Origin: Sanderia malayensis
Taxonomy: Eukaryota; Cnidaria; Scyphozoa; Semaeostomeae; Pelagiidae
Assembly: GCA_013076295.1 (NCBI GenBank)
Contig: RQOL01000729.1
Location: 2,046,001 to 2,110,000 of the forward strand
Length of the DNA stretch: 64,000 nucleotides
Direction of reading: 5' to 3'
Shown: one piece after another, positions 34,547 through 46,500 of the stretch
Layout of the letters: the number at the start of each line of letters is the position of its first letter
Numbering within the stretch: the first letter of the stretch is position 1
Made by a program: the position numbers and the translations under genes
Notes under the pieces: generated by a model
What the model saw: the letters and a program-made list of their open reading frames with translations, nothing else
The model's database searches: none
Told to the model about the DNA's origin: nothing

Positions 34547-37500
34547 CTAAAAGGGAACTCATAGTCATAATATATGTATACTCAAAACTATAGAGTAGGA
34601 AAAGTCTAACAAACTCATCTCGACAATCCTGGTTCGTGATTGACTCGCTCTTAGGGAGATACTGTTTTAAACTCTGTACACTTTACGCTCCACATATCTG
34701 TATTGAACAATTTAGCATGGGCAAACCAAAATACTGACTCCACATATTTGAAAACTGCATGCATTTATATATTTATATGCACATACTACAATCGTGCTCT
34801 AAATACAGTGGAAGAACTTTGTTTCTTCTATTTCCCATAAAAATAGAAGAAACAAAACTCTATTGTGTTGCAAAAATACGTTGGACAAAAAATTCTCTGA
34901 AGTTTCCAATAGAATCGGTTGTCTTCACAATCAAACAAACAATAGCATATTGTGTTTGGACAATAGAAGAAACAATAGCATATTGTGTTTGGACAATAGA
35001 CTGGATGCGACATCTACACATTTTTACACGCCGGTCTTTACTGCACACACTCACACACACGAAAGAAGGGCAAACACATATTAAACATCAATAACCTACC
35101 GGCTGGTTGTACAGCTGAATGCAGAGCCTTAATACCCATCGGTGCCATATGGCCATGGCTGACTTGTTGGATGTTCAGGGGCTTTGAGAACTTCTCAGCC
35201 TTTCTGATTCCATTGGTCTTCCAGTCAGTCCAATATATGTAGTCTTCGAAGCTAACTATGGCGAAAGGGAAATTAATTCCGGAGTGTGCGAGCAGCACCC
35301 TGTTTGTGCCATCCATGTTGGCCACCTCGAGTCTTTTCAGCTTCGAATCAATCCAGTACATCTTGTTCTCGGCATAGTCCAACGTTAGACCATTAGGCCA
35401 GACAATATTAGTGTTTATGAGTTCTTGTCTCGTAGTCTTGTCTCCATCCATGGATATTCTCTCAATTGCTGGTTTCCTTCCCCAGTCGCTCCAGTAGAGA
35501 TACCTTTATGAACAAATCATAAATTATTATCAATAGTCTCATGTATAGAGTAGCAGAGACCTTCAAGACATGGTCTCCACATGGAAACTGTAGACACATT
35601 ACATTACGTTCCACCAGTGCCTCGCTCGTAACTCGCTTAACACAAGGGCGCAATGTAGTGAGCGAGCTAACCAAGCGAGCAAAACGAGCGAGGCACAGGG
35701 ATGCAATGTAGTGAATCTATAGAAACTGTAAGATACAATAATATCTCCATACAAATTACATAAATAGTCATTGCGCCATGGTCTCATAATGAGCTCAATG
35801 ATGATGAGAGCTCAAATAACGAAGATCTCACTCATACAAAGATTGATGAGTGATCTGAAGGTTTCAAGACTTCTCTCATCATCATTGCGTCATGGTCTCC
35901 ACTACTTCATTGCTTTCTCGTTATTTCCCTCTCATTTCAACTTTCAAGATCTCCTTGTTACAAAGTTACATGACTTTGGTAGATCCCCACTTACCCTCCA
36001 TTCGGATCACAAGCGATCGCTCTCGGCTGCCCGTGATCGACGATATCGAGAAACTCCATGTTATGAGATCCGTCCAACTCGGCAACTTCGATTTTCTTCA
36101 GTCCAGTGTCGGTCCAGTAGATTTTCTTGCCAATCCAATCGACCGCCAAACCGTCCGGCGTGTGCAAATCCTTAATGAGCAGCTCGGTGCTATCGTACTT
36201 ATCAAGCCGGGCACGTTTGATCACCTCTTCGCGCACGTCTGTCCAGTAAACGTAGTTGTTGGCAACGTCGAGGTCCAGCCCGACGATTCCCTTCATGCCC
36301 CCGGCAATGAGACGGTAATCCGAGCCATCCAGTTTGTAACTGCGTATATCGAAATGGTTGCCAAATATCAGGCGGGGGGTTGCACCTACAAACATTGACA
36401 GAAGGTCTTGAGAAATCCAAAATTGTTCACTACTATTCGATAGAAAACAAAATGTCCTTAAAATATATAGATCCACCCCATCCCCCAATTCAATGTTGTA
36501 ATTTCTGATGACCAGGTGTATCAGGGAGTGCCAAAAAACACTTCCCAACATCCTCAGCATTAGATAGGGGAGGGGGTTAGATTTTTTTCAGTGCATATCA
36601 GAAATTATGCGGCGAAAAATATGTCTCACACGTTATGGCGAGGATTGTAGAATATAAAACAGTCAAATTAAACAGTTGCAATTGATCGACATATAACACC
36701 TGCCATCCAATACAAATATATACGAAGACTGTGTGTCGGCTTCCCGTAAGAGTGCTCGATACATTGAAGTGGAGCTAGACATAGTTTAGACATAGTTCGG
36801 CACTCCTTTCTCCTTTGTACATATATACGTATATACACATATATATATACATATACATATTTATATATATAATCAATCCAGCACTTGCTTGATAAGAAGC
36901 AAGTACAGCAACAATTAACGCCTACCTCCTGCTTTGCATGTTTTGTGATTTGTTTCAAGGACGTAGCCGGTTGCGCAGGAGCACTTGAATGATCCTTTCT
37001 CGTTCGTGCAAATCTGGTGACAACTGCCATAGATAGAACACTCGTTCAAGTCTGCAACAGAAGGCAAAAATCAACGTTAAACCAACAGTCGAATCAGTAA
37101 ACAGCCAATGCACCGAAGTACGATACAGTAAAAACCGGCATGTAGGAACCTGTAAATTTCCATCCAGCCTATTGTTCCAAGACAATAGGCTATTGTTTCT
37201 TCTATTGTTTTGAGCAGAGATATCACCCAGAAGGTTCTTAATCCATTGGTTCTTACATGCGGGTTTCTACGATAATACAGTTTGCCATCGAGGTCTTACC
37301 TTCGCAAGTATGCATGTCAGATTGCAGGGCAAAACCAGGTAAGCACGTGCATTTGTAGCCAATCTTTAAATCAGTGCAATTGTGCGAGCAATGGGCGTTG
37401 TGATCCACACACTCGTTTATAACTGAAAATAACAATTGGAAAATTCACAGCATTGCATAAATATCATGTTCCATTCGTGTTCTATATTCCTAAACCTGAA

Positions 37501-40500
37501 TGTGCTCTAGCGGGTGGTCGTAGGTCGAGGAACCCTGAATCGTTTGTAAAGCTGTTTACAGGTACGAACAACAAGAATATGCCAGATACCGAGATTACTC
37601 TATTAAGCGAGGCGTTTAATTGTTTTTATATAAATATTAGGGGCTTTTATTAGATGGAAACGTCGATAAGAAGTGGGCGTTTAATAGATGATATAGCTTG
37701 AAGTAGAAAAGCTTGTGAAACAAGCTGGGGTGTGGGGTACAGTAAACACCTGTGTATCAGAACAAGAATGTTGCATCCGGCCTTTTATTCAAACACAATA
37801 GCTTATTGTTTCTTCTATTGCTTTGGGCAGAGATATCAGCCCGGAGGCTCTTATATTACAAGGTCCTTTTTGCAGGCTTCTACAGCTTCGCGAATCTCAA
37901 GGATGACGTAAAAAGGATATGCTATGACACTGCAAGTACGAATAAACATTGGCCACTGTGGTAAAATGGCAGGAGAGAAATAGGCCACTGACGTCTCTTA
38001 AACGGTATACCTGGTAGGAACAACATTTAGTAAAGCTAGGAGAAACAACATTTAATTGGGCTGTATTGTCTCTATTATAGTAAAGCTAGGAGGAACAACA
38101 TTTAATTCAGATCGTGTGCACAACTTGGTAAAAAAAACTCACAGCAGTTGGCTGGTTCATCTGATCCATCGGGACATTCCTTTACTTTGTTGCATACCTT
38201 TGACTTGGGGATGCATTTCGTAGCAGAGCAATTGAAATGCTCCGATGTACAGGCAACAGGAGTGGTATCTGTGAAAACAATCACGACTGATTATGATCAT
38301 GCCAGAATTGTACTGCTATAGTCAAACTACAGTCAACTCTGTCCAATTCGAACATCCTGGGGAAGCGTAAAAATGTTCGAATTACAAAAAGTTCGGATTA
38401 TAGATGTTTGTTTTATAAGAATTGGTTCATTAGTGATCTTTGAAGGGACAGAGAATTTCGTTCCGATTAGATAGAGTTCTAATTACACGAGTTCGAAGAA
38501 TGCATACATGACTGTAAACTAAGTTTGGGGTTTTTAACCTTGCCATTTAATTTTATCGTATACTTTGCAAACTTGGTTACTTTAACAGGACCTCTAGTGA
38601 GATGCAGTAAGATCTTCACTGAAAAGGTTATCATGCGTCTCCGTACAGTATCTTTAGTTATCTGGTTTTGCGAAATAGCTGTTTTGTTATCTGGTTTGAC
38701 GAAATAGCTGTTCGTTTGAGCATGATGAAACTTACCGCAACCTGATTCGTCTGAGCCATCATTACAATTCTGTTTGCCGTCGCATTTCTCTGTCTTCTCG
38801 TAGCACTGTCGTCCGCTTGCACAGGTGAGCTGCGTGGAAGGGCAGTTCACTCGATCTACAACAGCAACAACAACGTAACGTTGACAACAAATTAACATGA
38901 AGTAATGGACAGTTGGGTGTTGATGCAATCGGCAGAGACACTTGGCAACAAACGTGGCTTTTCAACAGCACATACGTCGTTCGGAATCAGTTGAATTTAA
39001 CATTTAAAAGAACTTAGCAACATTCGCATCAGATCAACATATTTTTGGAGCCTCTGTTAACGAACACTTCCAAACAATGGGCAAAAACCCAGTCCCAAAA
39101 CTTAAAATTGGTCATCTATTTGCAAAAGTAACATCTATGCAAGAAGGACACCTCCTTACAAGGGACAAAGTCATCCACCCCAGAGATGTAGGCTATATGG
39201 AGCATCCACTGCAATTTACCCTAATAAATACGCAATGAATATAGCATAAGACATGCATGCATACCACAATTGCGTTCATCGGAGCCATCCGAGCAATCCT
39301 TGTCGCCATCGCATCTCCACGAGTTCAAAATGCAGTGCGCATTTCCGCAGCGCCAGAAATCAGAAGGACACGTGACAGGCGCCTTGGTTGAAATGGAGCC
39401 GCACTGGGCTTCGTCGCTCTTGTCGGTACAGTCAGCGTCTCCATCGCATTTCCATTTTGCCGGTATGCAGTGGCCATTTCCGCAACGAAAGTCACTAGCG
39501 CTGCACGTGGACGGACCTGCAGACGAGACAATGCGAAGGAGCCTCAATCGAAGTCTATTAGTTGAAGCGACGACAAAGCAATGAAGTGTGAACAATAGAC
39601 GATTGAAGATAAAAGCTAAATACCAAATACAAGACGTTCTAATCTCGACTTAGTCACACAAATATACACAGTGTTCTCATGATCGCGTGTGTGCAGAAGA
39701 ATTTCAAGCAGAAAATACTCGACCATAGTTTTGACTGCATTGCGTCCGCTAGCTCTCGATTATAGTGTCAACTGCACTGGGTCTACTAAGCGCCCCCCGG
39801 CGCTTGCAGAAGAGCCTGAGAATTCTTCCGAGATGTATGCTGAAGCCCTGTGCTGGGTCTACTAAACGCCCCCGGCGCCTGCTGAAGAAACTAATAATTC
39901 TTCCGAGATGTATGCTGAAGCCCTGTGCTACGATAATATAAACGCAGCGAGCGTTTAATTGAATAAATTTCTCTTACCACAACTTTTGTTCTCGTCACTG
40001 GAGTCTCCGCAATCGTTGTCTCCATCGCAAACCCATCGATTCGTGATGCAGTTACCATTTGCGCATTGGAATTCGTCTGCACTGCACTTTGCATTGCCTT
40101 TGTGGGCAAAAACAAAAGAAATATTTGATTAGCTTTGGAAATGACAGCACTGGAATAAAATCTCAGTTGTGGAGATCAGTGAAGAATCACAAATAACTAT
40201 CATCAGTATAATGATAGTTATTTGTGATACAAATCATTATACTAATGATAGGCATCACACATAGTCAATGAATCATAATCATAATCAACATAATCAGAAG
40301 CATCATAATCATATTTGAAAGAAAAATAAGAAGGCTTACCGCAGTTTTGTTCGTCGCTTCCATCGCCACAATCGTCCTGCTTGTCGCACTTCCATCGTGC
40401 TGGTAGACACCGCGAATTGTTGCATCTGAAATAGTTCGGTGCACACGTCGCCGACAAAGTAGTGTCTACAAAAAATAAATAGGAAGTGTATAAATTTGTA

Positions 40501-43500
40501 ATGTGTACTCAGTAGATGATAAATATGAAAAAAGACTCAATAGCATGCATAGTAGCATAAACAATAGCATAAAAAGGTGCGCTCGTTAGCACTGTGTACT
40601 AACTCCTGCTTTGCACGTGCAGCATTAGAAGTATGTTCAGTAACATATAAAGGTATATTTAATAGTATATAAAGATGTTTTCAGTAATAGATAAAGTGTA
40701 CTACATAACATTGCATGCTTGGCGGTATATACAGTAGCATACATAAATAAATATATAGAAAGTAATAATAATGATAATTGTCTTACTGCATGAGCCTTCG
40801 TCTGAATTGTCTCCACAGTCATTGTCGCCATCGCAAACCCATTTCACCGGAATGCATTTCGAGTTGGTGCATTTAAATTCTCCAGTTGGCTCGCAGGTTG
40901 TTGGTGCTAAGGAGAAATGAAGCGATCATTACGGAGACAAGTCAGTATAGATTTGGTTAAAGCTTGGAGTAGTGTACCTGGGCAGGAGAGTATAATGCAA
41001 CGAACATACATAATGCATTAAGCAAGCATAAGTTGTTCATAAAGGCTTCTACTTAAAGGTAGAGAAGTTATAGCAAATAGTGCGGGTTCGACCTGGGATA
41101 AGTTTCAAAATGCAGTGCAAAAGAAGAATTGGAACGAGGCTGGGTTATTGTTCGATAAGAGCATGCGCACGCGAGTATAAAAAACATCAAACGGCGCCAA
41201 AGAATTCAGATTTTGATGGCGTTGTACGACTGACCTAGTTTTATCCCATGTCAGCGCTTACATTACACGCCACAAGTAACTCGGGTTAAAGTAACTCGGG
41301 TTAACGTAGCTTGGGTTAAAGTAACTCGGTTTAGTTTGTGCAATTTAAATATGACTTTAAATAAATAGAATTGCAGAATAACCGAAATTAATACTTACGA
41401 CAGCCATCTTCGTCGGAGCCATCTGAACAATCGTTGTCACCGTCGCATTTCCAACCAATTGGTATACACTTCAACGACTTACATTTGAACTGACCAGCGG
41501 CACACTTGAACACCTCACTCTCCGCGGTAGAAAACCCTGCAAAAAGCAAAAACCACGCATCAATATAAAGTTTTCAAGTGAATATCATTTTAGTTTTAAT
41601 ATATACAATGTATTTATAATAAAGGGCCATTTCGGCCTAGGGATCTAAGAAAGAAATAACAATAATAACACATTGGGAGAAAGGGAGGGACGAAGATGCG
41701 CTGCGCAGAGGGCAAGACGTGTGTAGGATGACGTAATGACGAGGGTACTATTTTCGAATGTATAGAATCACAAATAAATACAAAGTAATGATAAACAAGT
41801 CACATAAATATGAATATAGAAGGGGCAGAATTGTGAATTGAAAAATGCAAATAATACAAAAGCGAGAGAAAAAGAGAATACAAACATTGTGAATTGTTTT
41901 ATTTCGAAACAGGTAGTAATTAGGTGCTGTGGTAAGATGTACGAAATGTATTATATCCACGTTTAATCGTTCATGGTAGTTGTGACGCATTAAAGTCGCT
42001 AAAGTGCAAGGCATGCAGTTTCAGATCAAATACTCTTGAAAACATGCAGAATTTAGCATAATCGAAATTTTACTTACATCAAACGGAATGTTAAGACGTA
42101 TTAACAACATCTGAGATAACCTTTTAGCCTGGCTAAATCTGATAAAGACATATTCAACAGAGTTTAATGGTTAGTAGAGATGCTAATAGAGCGAAGAAAT
42201 TTTCGGAAGTTTTTATGCTCCTCTGAAGAAACGTCGTGGAAGGCTAAATCTGATAAGATATATTTAACAGAGTTTAATGGTTAGTAGAGATGCTAATAGA
42301 GCGGATAAATTTTCGGAAGTTTTTATGCTCCTAATGAAGAAGCGTCGTGGAATGCGCGAAAGATAAGCAACGCAGGCCTTCGACCTCACTTCCAGTATTC
42401 GCCTCGGTCGGGTGACTCTCCTCAACTGATACATGGCCATAGAGATAGGATATAAGATAATCTAGAGGGCTAACGGCCGATACTCCCTAGACTCATTACA
42501 TTACGTCCCAGTGGCTCGCTCGTAACTCGCTCAACACAAGGGACTTATGGACTTACTGTTCAAAAACTGGAAAAAAATGTGCCGCCTCGCTCTGATGTAA
42601 TGCTACAAGATTAAAACTTGGAATTTGGAAAATTGCTGGGGACGCGAAAATGTCAATATTTTGCTTTGTTTGCCGCTTCTAAATAAGTTTTCATATTCTT
42701 TGAAAAGAAAGATGTAAATGGTTGCATGTCGATGGTTTTTTATTTGGAAGTATAGAAACAGTAAGTTTAATTTTTCGTTTTTAGTTCTTGTTGGATTTTG
42801 CAAATTACCAGCGGTTGCGGTTGATTGATTTGATTTCATGTTAAACATGTTTAGGCCTTTGACGAGCCGGCCAATTAATTTTTGGGTTATTTTATGAACA
42901 ATGAAAAGTAATTATATTCATTGTTACATTCACAGATTAAATCCCAGATGCATGGTCAGCTGAAGGACGAATGGCTAGTATTTATCAGTAAATTAACAAA
43001 CTTTAATGAACTATAATTTCTAACTTTACCTTTGGTTTATACTGAATTGGAAGAAGAAACTTTGATAGGTGAATTCAATATTTGCTTTGAATTAATGTGA
43101 GAAATTATTTTGAATTTTGACGTGCATGTAACTAAAGAAAAATTGTTCTTATTAATCAGATTATTAGTATAAAATATCATATGTAACAAAACATGACATG
43201 CTTTCTTTATTGGTGGTGAATCCACGCAAGTTGTCAAATTCTGTGTTGTTTTTCATAATCATGAATACAACAAGTCCTACCTAATGAAATGCGATTATCA
43301 AACGAAAAACAGTTTTTACATTAACTTTTACGCGACCCATATACAAAAACATACAATTGATGAAAACTTTTTTGTCAACATGCGCCTTTGAGCCGTGGGG
43401 ATAAATGGCGCAATATAAATGCCTTTTATTATTTATTATTATTATAACATTTCTCGGAAAAGCACGAAAATTTATTGAGTTTACACTCTTTTTAACTTTT

Positions 43501-46500
43501 CTCACAGCTTCGGCAATTTCCCGCCATTTGGTGTTGAATTAAAAATTGACGCCACGCCACTTTTTATAGTCCAGATTGGTCCGTTAAATATTGAGTTAAA
43601 CCTCATTTTTCTTGGCCTAAATTGTGGTTGAACGTGATTGGTCAAAGTAAACAATAGCCATTGTCTAAAACCTAAATCCTGCAATCTGATTGGAGCGACA
43701 AAAATTTGTCGCCAGAGAAGATTTTTTCCACTTTTTGACCTGGAAGTCCATAAGTCCCTCAAACGAGCGAGTAAAAACGAGCGAGGCACAGGGACGCAAT
43801 GTAGTGAGTCTAGATACTCCCTCTGTATAGCGGGTAAAGCAAAAATTTCTAGCCAGCCACCCTCCAGCAAAATGGCGGACAAAACTCCACAGCTAGAACT
43901 TCACATTTTGAAGTCAATGATGCATTGATACTTTCAATTAAAAACCTCAAAGAAACATTCAAATCTTTAAAATATTATGCTATATTCATTATAATGAAAG
44001 TTCATGGTTGTTTTTACAATATCATTGTAAGTTACAAACTTTTATGTAATTTGCAATGGCACGAATTGTTAGGCCCAGATATCTCTTGGAGGGTGAACTT
44101 TTGTATCCTTGTGCTCAAACACAGGGTTTCGATGTATCAAGTGGTAAAAAAATGGCCGCCATTGGAGGGTGAGATGGCGTCTGGAGGGTGAGCCTCGTTA
44201 GCACTCTAGATTATCTTATATCCTATCTCTATGTACATGGCTGATCCATTGGGCTGATCACGCACAAGAAACATGGTGTGCAACAAAACACGACAATTCA
44301 TACGTGACAAATTGTTTTGGAATGCGATGCGGTTTGTTCGTGGGAATGAAACACGTTGGGTGGACAGCCGGTGTCTGTTTGAAAAACGACTGATTAGAGA
44401 AGATAAAACGGATTTGCATGGTTACACGCGAAAGCCACGGGCACATGATTGGAAATCGCAAATTACACAAATGCAGTAAAAAAACTGGTATAAAAATACA
44501 GTCTTAAAAGGAAATAAATGTGTTTTGCTGGAAATTCAATGTGACGAACTTTCAAGAGGAGCCAATAAAAACAGTAATTCTATAAGGACCCACTCTGAAA
44601 GGAACTCACATGCAGATGGCCGAAAACTATAATAAGGAACATATAAAATGTGTCCCAAGTGCATTTTCCGGGTTTTCATGGAAGAAAATGCTCCTGTATA
44701 ACAGTAATAAGAATGAAAATAGCATAGTATAGTATAGCATGGTATAGTATAGTATAGCGTCGTATAGTTAGTACAGTATAATATAGTATTATAGCATGGT
44801 ATAGTATAGTATAGTATGGTATACTACAGTACAGTACAGTACAGTACAGTATAGTATAGTATAGTATAAAATAGTTTAGTATACAAGTACATAACATAAC
44901 AAACTGAAAAACAATTTAACATAATACATCATCATGCATAGAGATTAAATCTCTATTTCATATCAGACAGATATTAGTTGAAGCAACGACAAAGCAATGA
45001 AGTGTGAGCAATAGACATTTGAAAATAAAATACTATACGTCATCACAAAACAACGCAGACAACAGATGAACTAGAGACAAGACATCAATTTTCCATTAGC
45101 AAGAAGGTGGCTGTATTGTTTCTTATTCATTAAAAGCAACTATGTATGTTATCTGAAGATTAGTGGCTATTTGACCAGGCCTGACCAGCGTGTTGCATTG
45201 TCTCCACCCACACCCAAACCCGTTTGTTTTATTGTGTTGGCAAATGTTCAATTCAGAAGTCAAAAAAAGATTTATAATGTTTTGGCTTTCCAGATCGTTA
45301 ACATCGATAATGACCATAAGTTTGGATGTACATAGTTGTATCGTTGCGTGTACCGTGACATTGTTATTGGTTCAAAGCTCAAGACAAAGGATATAAAGGA
45401 CGTGTATACCAAATAAACGTGGGAAATAAATATGGATGAAACGTGGCGTTTAAAATGATAATAAAATTCCGTTTTCATAGTCGACTGTTCAAAAATAAAC
45501 ACAGTAAAATAAAAACATTTGTATCAGCCAAAACTCGGTGAAAACATAGTCTAAAATGCGGAATGACGTGAATTCGGACCCTATCACATAGGGGACGGAA
45601 CACAGGGGGCGTGAAGAGCTTAGGGTCCTTCACACAGCACCTCCAAGAGACAACAAAAAACAAATATCAAAAATTGCACATTTATTGGGCAAAACGAGCT
45701 TAAAATAAGAATTAGACGTTCAATGTTTGTTTTTTTAAAGTATTTTTTGAAATTGCTGGCAATTAATCGTTATACACACCACAATTGCATTGAACTTTGA
45801 AGGCAATGCAAAAATACTTTGTTAGGTTGGTAGTTTTTCAGTAGACCATGAGTTGTAAACTGTACAATGGGGCACAATGAGAAACCAGATGTTCAAAATG
45901 TCTATCGGGAAGCTCGTTATATTGAAATTATAGACTTCACTTTCAGACATCTTATCCCAGGCTATGACACACCTTAATCTCTCTCACGAAATGTGTGGCA
46001 GCTAGATAAACAAAGAAATGCGACCTGCCAACAATTTCAAGAAATTAGAGGTTCTTCTTCTTGATTTTAACGGATTTTTAATCCAGTTAAAACGAGGGGC
46101 CTTTGTTTGGGAATACAGCCCCGTGAAACTGCATTTTCTGCGCTTTCTTCATTACTGACTTAATTACGCTCAGTTGGCAACCTGCACCCAATAACAATTG
46201 TACGATACAAAAAAATTCCAATAGAATTGAAAAGGTATAGTATAGGCCTATTGAGTGTTTTCAAGTGGCTGCATGCGGGCTTCGCGACATGAAACAGCAA
46301 TTCGTTCATTATTTGTTTTCATTTTTTGAAGATGCTCCGATCTGAGGAAAGTAGGGATGCTGGTTGTCTGTTGTGTGGGTCGTCTTTGCTATGTTTCCTT
46401 TTCGTTTGTTTTGTTTTCACGACAATTACGTCTGCTTAATTTTGAATGAATGAAAAACAATCTCCATTCATGCGGTTTCCAAGTGTTTTCAAGTAAAATC

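Larger units (their letters stand above)
42438..44233. mobile_element. Outer MITE family E, 8-bp TSD, split by an inner element
   Basis: The ends are 38-bp inverted repeats starting CATAGAGATAGGATATAAGA, with one mismatch. The element is flanked on both sides by tacatggc (42430-42437 and 44234-44241), a perfect 8-bp target duplication as in hAT-type elements. Without the inner insertion it is about 462 bp and non-coding. Subterminal blocks with CACCCTCCA near both ends are also inverted. It lies in receptor 1 intron 1. Confidence 0.8.

Noticed and set aside
35892..36398. 168-codon + strand open frame
   Set aside because: It is the antisense shadow of receptor 1 propeller exon 11; the minus-strand frame has clear YWTD blades.
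41084..41098. B-box-like GGTTCGACCTG
   Set aside because: It does not match the full B-box consensus and no A box or stems are found upstream.
43502..43882. 126-codon minus-strand open frame
   Set aside because: It runs across the end of the inner family D transposon into the outer element, so it is read-through of TIR sequence.
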